Shown: positions 40,686 through 49,759 of the stretch, one piece after another | Layout: every line of letters begins with the position of its first letter | Position numbering within the stretch: position 1 is the first letter of the stretch | From: Gordonibacter sp034932485 | GTDB taxonomy: Bacteria > Actinomycetota > Coriobacteriia > Coriobacteriales > Eggerthellaceae | Length of the DNA: 64,000 bases | Reading direction: 5' to 3' | Assembly (NCBI GenBank): GCA_034932485.1 | Contig: JAYFOQ010000015.1 | Location: 21,752 to 85,751, forward strand | Program-made: the position numbers and the translations under genes | The notes under the pieces: generated by a model | Databases searched by the model: none | Seen by the model: only the letters and a program-made list of their open reading frames with translations | What the model was told of the DNA's origin: nothing

Positions 40686-42536
40686 GTGGGTTTGGACGCT
40701 CATATCACAAAAAGAACAGCCCTACTGCTGTTCTTAGACATAACCGTGACATATGTTGCCTACTGGCTTGCATCGCTTTTGGGCGCTGTTGAGGACGAAG
40801 TGTTCACCAGTACGGAAATATTTTTTGTACTGGGCATCGTGGCACTTATCAATGTGGCGGTGTTAGGCGTGTTTCGCCTGTACAACAACTTATGGGAATA
40901 TGCCAGCATTGACGAGGCCATGCAGATTGTTCTTGCCGTGGTTTTGGCAACACTCGTAGGTGCTGTGGTGCTTTGGGTTATGGATGCGCGTTTGCCCATT
41001 CGAGTTTCTTTTGTAGCTTGCTTCCTGCTCATTTTCTTCATGGGTGGTATTAGACTTGTGTATCGGGTGGTGCGGCAGAAGCGTCGTGCGCTGGGGTCGG
41101 AGCAACTCGTTTGCGACCGACTACGCACACTTGTCGTTGGTGCTGGCGAGACCGGCTCGCTTGCTATTGGTCGTATGGCTTCCAAAGATCCAAACATGCC
41201 TGGTATCCCTATCGTGGCTACCGACGACGACCCGTCAAAGCGCGGGCAGAGAGTTCATGGCGTAAAGGTAGAAGGAACCACTAACGATATCGTCGACTTG
41301 GTAGATAAATACGACATCAAGCAAATTGTTGTGGCCATTCCGTCCTCTACCCTTGAAGAGCGTAAACGCATTTACGGCGAATGCACGAAGACCGATTGTA
41401 AGCTGCGCACCTTGCCGAATATTCGTGAGCTATCCCTCGATGAGATTGGTGAGGTTCGTTTACGTGATGTCGATGTGGCCGATTTGCTAGGCCGCGAGGA
41501 AATAGTGCTGAATACCCGCGCTGTTTCGGGTTATATTGCCGGAGAAACAGTGCTCGTTACCGGTGGAGGTGGCTCAATTGGCTCGGAGTTGTGCCGCCAA
41601 CTGTGCAAGGTGGCTCCGGCGCGTATTGTTATTTTTGATATCTACGAGAATGATGCCTACATGCTCCGCAACGAGCTTTTGGCAGAATACGACGACATCG
41701 AAATTGTTATTGAGATTGGCAATGTATGCGATCAAGGCCGGGTCAATGAGGTGTTCGCAAAATATCTCCCCGGTGCTGTGTTTCATGCTGCTGCCCATAA
41801 GCACGTGCCCCTTATGGAGGCTGCTCCGCGTGAAGCGCTGCGCAACAATGTGTTTGGTACCTTGAATGTTGTGCGTGCTGCCGACGCATCGGGTGCCGCG
41901 CGTTTCATTTTCATCTCCACCGACAAAGCGGTGAATCCTACGAGCGTTATGGGTGCCACCAAGCGCATGGGTGAGATGGTTATGCAGTATTATGCCCGCA
42001 CATCAAAAACCATCTTTTCGGCTGTGCGCTTTGGCAATGTATTGGGTAGTAATGGTAGTGTCATTCCTGTGTTCCAGAGGCAGATTGCTGCGGGTGGTCC
42101 GGTAACGGTCACTCATCCCGATATTGAACGTTTCTTTATGACCATACCGGAAGCATCGCGCTTGGTTATTCAGGCGGGAGGTATGGCGCATGGCGGCGAG
42201 ATATTCATTTTAGATATGGGCGAGCCGGTGAAGATTGTTGACCTAGCAAAAGGCCTTATTCAACTGCAGGGGCTCACGCCCGACGTGGATGTGAAGATCG
42301 TATTTACCGGCTTGCGCGAGGGCGAGAAAATGTATGAAGAGTTACTCATGGATGAGGAAAGTACGCTTCCCACCAACAACGCTTCTATCATGATATCCAC
42401 AGGACAAGGCATTGGTTATGATGAAGTGGCGGCCAAACTTGACGAACTTGAGGCTGCCATTACTAAAACCGACGAGCAGGCGGTGCATATTCTCGAAGAG
42501 GCGGTGCCTACCTACTGCCACACGCCGAACCACTAA
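40686..42536 (+). CDS. membrane-bound nucleotide-sugar epimerase/dehydratase (CapD/WbpM type)
   Basis: About 616 aa. Four N-terminal membrane helices (about 10-125), a first Rossmann domain with VVGAGETGSLAIG (near 150), and a second, catalytic SDR domain with VTGGGGSIGSELCRQ (near 291), STDKAVNPTSVMGATKR (near 411-428; Lys and Met replace Tyr-dependent catalysis as in the WbpM/PglF group) and NVLGSNGSVIPVFQ. GTG 40686 chosen because a -10-like TATACA lies at 40614-40620, excluding TTG 40611. Makes UDP-4-keto-6-deoxy-type sugars for surface glycans. No glycan cluster surrounds it. Confidence 0.9.
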   Translation: MGLDAHITKRTALLLFLDITVTYVAYWLASLLGAVEDEVFTSTEIFFVLGIVALINVAVLGVFRLYNNLWEYASIDEAMQIVLAVVLATLVGAVVLWVMDARLPIRVSFVACFLLIFFMGGIRLVYRVVRQKRRALGSEQLVCDRLRTLVVGAGETGSLAIGRMASKDPNMPGIPIVATDDDPSKRGQRVHGVKVEGTTNDIVDLVDKYDIKQIVVAIPSSTLEERKRIYGECTKTDCKLRTLPNIRELSLDEIGEVRLRDVDVADLLGREEIVLNTRAVSGYIAGETVLVTGGGGSIGSELCRQLCKVAPARIVIFDIYENDAYMLRNELLAEYDDIEIVIEIGNVCDQGRVNEVFAKYLPGAVFHAAAHKHVPLMEAAPREALRNNVFGTLNVVRAADASGAARFIFISTDKAVNPTSVMGATKRMGEMVMQYYARTSKTIFSAVRFGNVLGSNGSVIPVFQRQIAAGGPVTVTHPDIERFFMTIPEASRLVIQAGGMAHGGEIFILDMGEPVKIVDLAKGLIQLQGLTPDVDVKIVFTGLREGEKMYEELLMDEESTLPTNNASIMISTGQGIGYDEVAAKLDELEAAITKTDEQAVHILEEAVPTYCHTPNH

Positions 42537-42732
42537 GGAATTCTTGTCGATTAGCCAGTGCGGCGGTATTCGTGTACCTATTTTGCTGTGTGCCTTGCCA
42601 AATGGGGTTTTCTTTTTTACGATGGTGGGGAAGGGTATCGTGACCTATTTTTGTGCAAGTGCAATATTCTGGATTGGTGTGCCGAAATAAGTCGGGTTTG
42701 CGCGCTCGACACGATGACAAGCGAGGATCGAT

Positions 42733-43797
42733 ATGGCCATTACCACGGGTATCGTTGGGGCGGCGGGTTTCGCCGGCATCGAACTGGTGCGCTTGGTGCT
42801 GCGCCATCCTAATCTGGATCTTGCGGTTGTTACCTCCAACGAGTTGGCTGGCACGCCTGTTTCCGTGGAATACCCTGGTTTCGTTGGCGCCACCAATCTC
42901 GTGTTTACTAAACATGACGACCCGGCACTCGAAACGTGTGATCTCGTGTTTCTCGCGGTTCCTCATACGGCTGCGTTAGCTATGGCTCCCGCTCTTGTTG
43001 CGCGCGGGGCTGTTGTTATTGACCTTTCGGCAGATTTCAGGCTGAAAGATACCTCCGTCTACGAGCGTTGGTACGCGACGCCGCATACGGCTCCCGATCT
43101 TTTGGCAGATGCAGCCTTTGGGTTGCCCGAACTGTTTCGCGACGATCTAAGCCGTGCTGCTGCCGAACGCGCAGCGGGTGGTTCGGTGCTGGTCGGGTGT
43201 GCTGGCTGTTATCCTACTGCAACATCGCTTGCCGCAGCTCCTGCTATCCGCGCAGGGCTTAAAGCGCAAGATGGAATTGTGGTAGTGGATGCGGTGTCGG
43301 GCGTGACGGGCGCGGGCAAGAAGGCTTCGGCGCGAACTCACTTTTGTTTTGCAGACGAAAACGTGGAAGCATACGGAGTGGGAACTCATCGACACACGCC
43401 TGAAATTGAGCAAATTCTCGATATTACTGGCCGTTTGGTTTTCACGCCGCATCTGGCACCTTTGAATCGGGGTCTTCTCTCTACGGTAAACGTACCGCTT
43501 GTCGCCAATGCTCCGACTGACGTCGCATTTTATATAACACTTTACCGAGATTTCTACGATAATGCTGCTTTCGTGCACGTGCTGAATCAGGGCTTCATGC
43601 CGAAGACTTCCTCGGTTGTCGGTACAAATTTTGCACACATCGGTCTTGCTGTGAACGAACAGGCGCGTATGCTTATTGCTGTGTGCGCTATCGATAATTT
43701 GGGGAAAGGCGCTGCTGGTCAGGCTCTGCAATGTGCGAATATTGTCTGCGGTTTGCCTGAGCGACAAGGATTCGATTCTGCCGCTGTTCCCGTGTAG
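42733..43797 (+). CDS. argC: N-acetyl-gamma-glutamyl-phosphate reductase
   Basis: 354 aa. NADP loop GIVGAAGFAGIELVRL (5-20), VFLAVPHTAALAMAP, active-site Cys in VGCAGCYPTATSLA (near 157), GVSGAGKKASARTHF-type block (VSGVTGAGKKASARTHFCFA) and GTHRHTPEIEQILD with the catalytic His. ATG 42733 lacks a strong site (GATCGATATG). First gene of argCJBD; third step of arginine synthesis. Confidence 0.97.
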   Translation: MAITTGIVGAAGFAGIELVRLVLRHPNLDLAVVTSNELAGTPVSVEYPGFVGATNLVFTKHDDPALETCDLVFLAVPHTAALAMAPALVARGAVVIDLSADFRLKDTSVYERWYATPHTAPDLLADAAFGLPELFRDDLSRAAAERAAGGSVLVGCAGCYPTATSLAAAPAIRAGLKAQDGIVVVDAVSGVTGAGKKASARTHFCFADENVEAYGVGTHRHTPEIEQILDITGRLVFTPHLAPLNRGLLSTVNVPLVANAPTDVAFYITLYRDFYDNAAFVHVLNQGFMPKTSSVVGTNFAHIGLAVNEQARMLIAVCAIDNLGKGAAGQALQCANIVCGLPERQGFDSAAVPV

Positions 43798-43864
43798 GCG
43801 GTTTCGGAGCACTAACAGTGAATGCCGCGGTGTTTTAAATCCGCGTTCGAGAAAGAAGCAGTTT

Positions 43865-45214
43865 ATGACCAACAATTCTTCCGTTTTTGCCGATCGGGGT
43901 GTGGTTGTTGAGCCGTTGCGTGAACCTGGCTCGGTTATTGCCCGAAGTCGTGAAGGCTGGGGCCTCTCGGTTGTTTCCGGTGGCGTAACTGCGGCGCGTG
44001 GGTTTCGTGCTTCGGGTATTCACGCAGGGTTTCGTAAAGATCCCGAACGCCTTGATATGGCATTAGTGGTTTCTGACCAACCGTGTGCCTGTGCGGCTGT
44101 GTTTACTCAAAACGTGTTCTGCTCGGCTCCTGTGACCGTGTCGCGCGAACACTTGGGCGCGCAAGTAGGAATGCCTGCTTGCGGCACGGCACGCGCGGTA
44201 GTGGTAAATTCGGGTAATGCGAATGCGGCAACAGGGGATCCTGGCTTGGAGGCCGCTCGGATAACGACTCGTATGGTAGGTCAAGCGGTGGGCTGTCCAG
44301 AAGAGGAAGTTATGGTTGCCTCAACCGGTGTTATTGGCGTGCATTTGCCACTTGAGCCGTTCGAAAAAGGAATTCCGCTTGCTGTGGAGTGTCTCGCAGC
44401 TCATGGAGGCGCCGATGCGGCCCGTGCCATTATGACCACTGACACCTGCTCAAAGCAGGCAGCAGTGTCTTTTGCTGGCGACGCTATTGGTTATCCTGGT
44501 TGTACGTTTACGGTGGGTGGTATGGCGAAGGGGTCCGGTATGATTATGCCGAATATGGCCACAATGATTGCTGTTCTCTCTACCGATGCTCCCGTGTTGC
44601 CCGACGTGCTGCATGGAGCGCTTTCGTCTGTTGTCGCAAACTCCTTTAACAAGGTTACGGTTGATTCCGACACGTCAACAAACGATTCGTGTTTCTTGTT
44701 TGCAAGTGGTTTGGCGGCACCCGCTGGTGCTGAATCTTTTAGCCTTGACACCCCTGCCTATGCGGCTTTTTCCGCAGCTCTCCTTGCCGTTTGTGAGGAT
44801 CTTGCACGTCAGATGGCAGCCGATGGCGAAGGCGCCACGCGTCTTATCACGGTAAACGTGTCGGGAGCAGCCAGCGCAGCCGACGCAGACCTTGCTGCTC
44901 GCACTATTGCGAATTCTCCGCTGGTGAAGACGGCTGTGTATGGACACGATGCGAACTGGGGTCGAATTGCCATGGCCATTGGTAAGTCGGGGGCAGTGTT
45001 TCGACAGGAAGATGCGGCTATTGATATTCTGGGACTGCCCGTATGCCGAGGGGGACTTACCGTTCCCTTCGATGAAGCCGAGGCGTTGCGCCGTTTTGAG
45101 CAGTCCGAAATTATTATCGACGTCGACCTCGGCGCCGGTGATGCGTCCACTACGGTTTGGACGTGCGACCTTACGCACGAATACGTTACGATCAACGGAG
45201 ATTACCGCTCATGA
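43865..45214 (+). CDS. argJ: glutamate N-acetyltransferase / amino-acid N-acetyltransferase
   Basis: 449 aa self-processing enzyme that cycles the acetyl group between ornithine and glutamate. NSGNANAATGDPGLEAA, VASTGVIGVHLPLEP, GMAKGSGMIMPNMATMIAVL with the autocleavage Ala-Thr (Thr near residue 233 becomes the nucleophile), FNKVTVDSDTSTNDSCFL and YGHDANWGRIAMAIGKSG. Start ATG 43865; the frame extends far upstream through argC but only as overlap. Its stop overlaps argB by ATGA. Confidence 0.97.
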   Translation: MTNNSSVFADRGVVVEPLREPGSVIARSREGWGLSVVSGGVTAARGFRASGIHAGFRKDPERLDMALVVSDQPCACAAVFTQNVFCSAPVTVSREHLGAQVGMPACGTARAVVVNSGNANAATGDPGLEAARITTRMVGQAVGCPEEEVMVASTGVIGVHLPLEPFEKGIPLAVECLAAHGGADAARAIMTTDTCSKQAAVSFAGDAIGYPGCTFTVGGMAKGSGMIMPNMATMIAVLSTDAPVLPDVLHGALSSVVANSFNKVTVDSDTSTNDSCFLFASGLAAPAGAESFSLDTPAYAAFSAALLAVCEDLARQMAADGEGATRLITVNVSGAASAADADLAARTIANSPLVKTAVYGHDANWGRIAMAIGKSGAVFRQEDAAIDILGLPVCRGGLTVPFDEAEALRRFEQSEIIIDVDLGAGDASTTVWTCDLTHEYVTINGDYRS

Positions 45215-46197
45215 AATACGCAAAGGACACACGCCCCAAGGGCGCTTCAAGTAAAGCGGCAGAAATTCTTGCTGAGGCGCTTCCGTGGATCAAGAATATC
45301 ACCGGGAAGACCGTGGTTATCAAGTACGGTGGCTCGGCAATGGTGGATGAGAGACTACGCGCCCAGGTGATGAACGATATCGTGCTGCTGAAAATTGTTG
45401 GCGTGAATCCTGTCATTGTGCACGGAGGCGGCTTGGCTATCAACGAGGCAATGGAGCGCATGCAGCTTCCTGTTGAGTTCAAAGATGGCCAGCGCGTTAC
45501 GACACCCGAGGCCATGGACCTAGTGCGCACCGTGCTTATGGGTAAGGTAAATCAGGAGCTTGTTGAAGCTCTAAACGAACACGGCAACTTTGCCGTGGGC
45601 GTATCGGGTGCCGATGCGGGGGTTATTGTAGCCGAGCAGTTTAGCGTCGATTTGGGTCGTGTGGGTCGTATTACGCGGATCAATCGACCCTTGCTCGACG
45701 ATCTTGTAGCGGGAGACTACATTCCGGTAGTAGCTTCTGTGGCGTTGGGTGAGGATGGTGGATTCTACAATGTGAACGCCGACATGGTTGCCGGCAACAT
45801 AGCTGCCGCCATCGGAGCACACAAGGTAATGTTTCTTACCGACGTGGATGGACTTTATGAGAACTTCGAAGATAAAGATACCCTTATCTCCAATCTCACG
45901 GTATTCGAAGCCCAGTACATGATTGAGAATAATATTGTTTCCACTGGCATGATTCCTAAGCTGAAGTCTTGCGTGCATGCTCTTGACGCGGGTGTGTTCC
46001 GTGCGCACATCCTGAACGGAACAACGCCCCATGCATTGCTGCTTGAGTTGCTTACCAGTATTGGCGTAGGAACCACCATGCATTCAACTGAAGAATCGTG
46101 CAAGTTCGATGCGCACCCCCTTGGCAAGTTTGCTTCGAAGCTGCTTGAAAACCGGGAGCAGGCCTTACTGGAAATGCAGCATCACCAACAGCGCTAG
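45211..46197 (+). CDS. argB: acetylglutamate kinase
   Basis: 328 aa. VVIKYGGSAM (phosphate-binding Lys), VNPVIVHGGGLAINEAMERM, GVSGADAGVIVAEQ, YNVNADMVAGNIAAAIGAHK and VMFLTDVDGLYENFEDKDT. The N-terminal ILAEALPWIKNITGKT segment is the mobile helix found in arginine-inhibited, hexameric kinases, so feedback inhibition is likely. ATG 45211 overlaps the argJ stop. C-terminal extension of about 30 residues beyond the usual end. Confidence 0.97.
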   Translation: MKYAKDTRPKGASSKAAEILAEALPWIKNITGKTVVIKYGGSAMVDERLRAQVMNDIVLLKIVGVNPVIVHGGGLAINEAMERMQLPVEFKDGQRVTTPEAMDLVRTVLMGKVNQELVEALNEHGNFAVGVSGADAGVIVAEQFSVDLGRVGRITRINRPLLDDLVAGDYIPVVASVALGEDGGFYNVNADMVAGNIAAAIGAHKVMFLTDVDGLYENFEDKDTLISNLTVFEAQYMIENNIVSTGMIPKLKSCVHALDAGVFRAHILNGTTPHALLLELLTSIGVGTTMHSTEESCKFDAHPLGKFASKLLENREQALLEMQHHQQR

Positions 46198-46243
46198 GCG
46201 CTGGGCCAACATCAAGAAACGAAACAGGAGAGAAGCTGATCGC

Positions 46244-47509
46244 ATGAGTCTTGGGCAGCAACAAGAACTGGAATCCACCTACGTTATGCATACGTTCGGA
46301 CGCAAACCTGTTGAATTGGTGCGTGGCCGGGGTATGACCGTGGAGGATGACCAAGGGAATACCTACCTCGACTTTATTGGCGGTATCGGTGTCATAAGTC
46401 TAGGACACTGCCATCCCTCCGTCGTGGAGGCGATCCGCACCCAGGCAGCTCGTCTCATGCATGTGAGTAACTATTACTACGTAGAAGGACGCGGAGAACT
46501 CGCTCGCCAGCTCTCCGATTTGCTTAACCACGGAGACTCGTCTGACGCAATGCCTTGGCAGAGTTTCTTTGCCAACTCGGGTGCCGAGGCCAACGAATGT
46601 GCCATTAAACTCGCTCGGCTGCATGCCCGTAAGCAGGCTCTTGCAAGGGCGATAGCGGACGGCGCCGACGATGCAGCTGTGCAAACGGCTGCATTGCGCG
46701 CACCGCGTGTTATCGTTACCTTCGATCGCAGTTTCCACGGTCGAACTATGGCCACGCTCGCTGCCACAGCTCAACCAGCCAAGCAAGAGTCGTTTCAGCC
46801 GTTGCCCGACGGGTTCACTCATACTCCGCTTAACGATGTGGAGGCGCTTGAAGCTTTGTTCTCCCAGCGCGGCGAGGAAATATGCGCCATTATGGTCGAG
46901 TGTGTTCAGGGAGAAGGGGGCGTTCACCCCTGCACGCCTGCGTTCTTACGCGCTGCTCGTCAGCTTACTAAGGAACACGGTGCGCTTTTGATATGCGATG
47001 AAGTGCAGACAGGCGTCTTTCGCTGTGGTACGCCGTTTGCCTTCCAACGTTTTGGCATTGTACCCGACGTCGTTACCATTGCTAAGGGTGTGGCATCTGG
47101 TATGCCTACGGGTATGTGCGCTGCGCGCGCCGACGTGGCTGCATCTTACCAGCCAGGAGACCATGGTTCCACGTTTGGCGGCAGCTGCTTGGCCGTTGCT
47201 GCGGCGCAAGCAACGCTGCGCACCTTGGTGGATGAAGGTTTTTCCGATCACGTTGAGTGTGTGGGCGTGTATCTGCGTGAGCGGTTGGCTGAATTGCCGC
47301 ATGTAAGGCAGGTTCGCGGCTTGGGGTTGATGGTGGCCGCCGATCTCGATGAAACCCTTGATGCAAACGAGGTGGTTGCTCGTGGTTTGGCTGCAGGGCT
47401 TCTGCTAAACGCTACAGGCCCTCATACGCTGCGTTTTCTACCGCCGCTCGTGTGTCAGAAAGCTGATGTAGACACGCTTGTCGAGCGTTTGTGCTGTATT
47501 TTGGGGTAA
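46244..47509 (+). CDS. argD: acetylornithine aminotransferase
   Basis: 421 aa PLP enzyme. YVMHTFGRKPVELVRGRGMT start, FLNSGAEANE-type block (FANSGAEANECAIKLARLHA), TFDRSFHGRTMATLAATAQP, LLICDEVQTGVFRCGTPFAF and the PLP lysine in VTIAKGVASGMPTG near residue 280. A 25-residue Ala/Asp-rich insert (RAIADGADDAAVQTAALRAP) follows the SGAEANE block. ATG 46244; AGGAG lies 13 nt upstream. Confidence 0.96.
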   Translation: MSLGQQQELESTYVMHTFGRKPVELVRGRGMTVEDDQGNTYLDFIGGIGVISLGHCHPSVVEAIRTQAARLMHVSNYYYVEGRGELARQLSDLLNHGDSSDAMPWQSFFANSGAEANECAIKLARLHARKQALARAIADGADDAAVQTAALRAPRVIVTFDRSFHGRTMATLAATAQPAKQESFQPLPDGFTHTPLNDVEALEALFSQRGEEICAIMVECVQGEGGVHPCTPAFLRAARQLTKEHGALLICDEVQTGVFRCGTPFAFQRFGIVPDVVTIAKGVASGMPTGMCAARADVAASYQPGDHGSTFGGSCLAVAAAQATLRTLVDEGFSDHVECVGVYLRERLAELPHVRQVRGLGLMVAADLDETLDANEVVARGLAAGLLLNATGPHTLRFLPPLVCQKADVDTLVERLCCILG

Positions 47510-47742
47510 ACTATCTCCATGAAAAAGACGGCGTGCTTCAAAGGTCGTCTTATTCGGTTGCAGGGGGCCTGTTAGCGAAATTTTTTGCGCTTTTAAAAAA
47601 TTACTTCTTCGCAAACGCGCCGACATAAGGTACTATTTAATGCATATTTTTCATCGGTATTGCGATTTTCTGCATAATCCGACGAATGGCTGTGAAACCG
47701 TATGTAATAGTTCTCCGCGAGAAACGAGAGAGTAACCAAGGC
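47510..47742 (+). promoter_or_regulatory. argD-argR spacer with possible ARG-box half-sites
   Basis: A/T-rich. TGCATATTTTTCAT (47641-47654) and TGCATAATCC (47671) resemble half-sites of arginine boxes (AT-rich TGNAT...ATNCA). A run of A/T near 47583-47606 follows argD. Function by analogy only. Confidence 0.3.
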
Positions 47743-48171
47743 ATGAGGAAGCGGCAACAACGGCATGATATTATTCGCGACATCATTCGCGAGCATAATG
47801 TCAAAACGCAGCGTGATCTTGCCGATCAGCTGCAAGCCGCTGGATACGATTGTACTCAAGCTACCATCTCTCGAGACATCATGGATATGGGTCTTGTAAA
47901 GTCTCGCGAAGGTTATTATGTGCTTCCGGAGGAAATGCGCTTGCAGCGCATGGTTTCAGAACTAGTTGAAGAGGTACACGTGGCAGGCAATCTTATCGTA
48001 GTGAAGACGTTCTCCGGCGGAGCTGCCGGCGTCTCTGCTGCGCTCGATAAGGCCTGTTTGCGCGGTGCTCTTGGCACCGTTGCTGGCGACAACACCATCA
48101 TGATTGCCGCCGAAAGCCCCGAGGCCGCTCTTGACGTAGAGCGTGCCATCGACCGACTGCGACGACGTTAG
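47743..48171 (+). CDS. argR: arginine repressor
   Basis: 142 aa. Winged helix (RHDIIRDIIREHNVKTQRDL, then ATISRDIMDMGLVKSREGYY) and C-terminal oligomerisation/arginine-binding domain with VKTFSGGAAGVSAALDKAC, GTVAGDNTIMIAAES. ATG 47743 chosen over the in-frame 47686, matching family length. Sits between argCJBD and argGH, and probably represses both when arginine is bound. Confidence 0.96.
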   Translation: MRKRQQRHDIIRDIIREHNVKTQRDLADQLQAAGYDCTQATISRDIMDMGLVKSREGYYVLPEEMRLQRMVSELVEEVHVAGNLIVVKTFSGGAAGVSAALDKACLRGALGTVAGDNTIMIAAESPEAALDVERAIDRLRRR

Positions 48172-48412
48172 TCGTCTACATACTTCTCGAGGGACGCTTT
48201 TCTCCCTCCACTCACCAAGCGCTGCGTAGCAGCACCAAGTCGTGAGGGCCGCCCGGCCACTCATGCCGTCGCGAAAAGCCGCGATGCGCACGGAATCCCT
48301 TGTTTTTTCATGTCTTTAATGGGCGTGAAGAATAAGGGCCATGCCGTGTCTCGCATCGTCGATCCGGGCATTACTGTATGAATAACCTATAAAGGGAGAA
48401 GGTTCTACTATC
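48172..48412 (+). promoter_or_regulatory. argR-argG spacer
   Basis: TGTATGAATAACCTAT (48375-48390) just ahead of the argG ribosome site looks like an arginine-box half-site. GC-rich dyads near 48240-48290 do not form a clear terminator. Confidence 0.3.
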
Positions 48413-49747
48413 ATGGCGGAGCAAAAAGAAAAAGTCGTACTGGCATACTCGGGCGGCCTTGATACCTCGTGTTGTATTAAGTGGCTGCAAGTTAATAATA
48501 ATCTTGATGTCATTGCCGTTGTTGGTGATGTAGGCCAAGAGCACGAAGGTTTGGAAAAGGTTAAACAAAAAGCTTTGAAATCGGGTGCGCTGGAATGCCT
48601 CGTAGTTGATATGAGGGAAACATTTGCCAGTGAGTATCTAGCAAAGGCTCTTGCTGCCAATGCCATGTACGAAAACAAGTATCCGCTGGTGTCTGCATTG
48701 TCGAGGCCGCTTATCTCAAAGCATTTGGTTGATGCTGCACATAAATTTGGAGCCAAATATATTGCGCATGGCTGCACGGGTAAGGGAAACGATCAAGTGC
48801 GGTTCGAGGCGAGCATTACGATGCTCGATCCCAGTATCGAGATTTTAGCTCCGGTGCGGGAATGGGATTTACATACGCGGCCTGAAGAAATTGACTGGGC
48901 GCTTGAGCATGGTATTGAGGTGCCGGCGACGAAGGCCTCGCCTTACTCCATCGACGACAATCTGTGGGGTCGGGCCATCGAATGTGGCATTCTGGAAGAC
49001 CCGTGGGCTGAGCCGCCAGCGGACATCTATACCATGACAACCGATCCTGTTCAGGCACCTGATGAGCCAGAATACGTGGAGCTCGTATTTTCTCGGGGGC
49101 TGCCGTATATGATTAATGGCAATCAGAAAAGCTTCCTAGGCGTTATTTATGCTCTGAATGAAATTGCAGGCAAGCACGGGTTTGGTCGTATTGATATGAT
49201 CGAAAACCGGCTTGTGGGCGTAAAGAGCCGCGAGTGCTACGAGGTGCCAGGTGGGTTGGCACTTATCCAGGCACACAAAGCTCTCGAGGATATGGTGCTG
49301 GAACGGGAGGTGCTGCATTACAAGCTGGGGATGGAGCAGGCTTGGGCCACCGCCGTTTACAATGGCCAGTGGTTCTCTCCTTTGAAGGAAGCCATCGACT
49401 CGTTTATGGCTTCCACGCAGCGGTGTCTGTCCGGTACGGTGAAGCTGAAGTTCTATAAGGGTTCCTGTACGGTTGTTGGGCGGAAAAGCGCTTATTCTCT
49501 CTACGACTACGCGCTGGCAACTTATGACAAAGACGACGCATTCGATCATACGGCGGCAAAGGGTTTTATCCAGCTACAAACCTTGTCAACCAAGACGTGG
49601 GCTTCCAACCGCAGGCAGGAAGGTGCTCCCGCCGAGTTGTTTGATGCAGAGAAACAGACGGGCCCCCTTACAAAGGGTAAGTACGAAGAGGTAACGCCCA
49701 TTGGTGCCAAAGCTGTCCTTGAAGAGGCCGAAGCGGTTCTGGTGTAG
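48413..49747 (+). CDS. argG: argininosuccinate synthase
   Basis: 444 aa. ATP loop AYSGGLDTS (11-19), VVGDVGQEHEGLEKVKQKA, AHGCTGKGNDQVRFE, ASPYSIDDNLWGRAIECG, EDPWAEPP, and GIDMIENRLVG-type block (RIDMIENRLVGVKSRECYEV). Joins citrulline and aspartate. ATG 48413 follows AAGGGAG. C-terminal tail about 30 residues longer than the shortest members. 12 bp ahead of argH. Confidence 0.97.
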   Translation: MAEQKEKVVLAYSGGLDTSCCIKWLQVNNNLDVIAVVGDVGQEHEGLEKVKQKALKSGALECLVVDMRETFASEYLAKALAANAMYENKYPLVSALSRPLISKHLVDAAHKFGAKYIAHGCTGKGNDQVRFEASITMLDPSIEILAPVREWDLHTRPEEIDWALEHGIEVPATKASPYSIDDNLWGRAIECGILEDPWAEPPADIYTMTTDPVQAPDEPEYVELVFSRGLPYMINGNQKSFLGVIYALNEIAGKHGFGRIDMIENRLVGVKSRECYEVPGGLALIQAHKALEDMVLEREVLHYKLGMEQAWATAVYNGQWFSPLKEAIDSFMASTQRCLSGTVKLKFYKGSCTVVGRKSAYSLYDYALATYDKDDAFDHTAAKGFIQLQTLSTKTWASNRRQEGAPAELFDAEKQTGPLTKGKYEEVTPIGAKAVLEEAEAVLV

Positions 49748-49759
49748 GAAAGGATTATC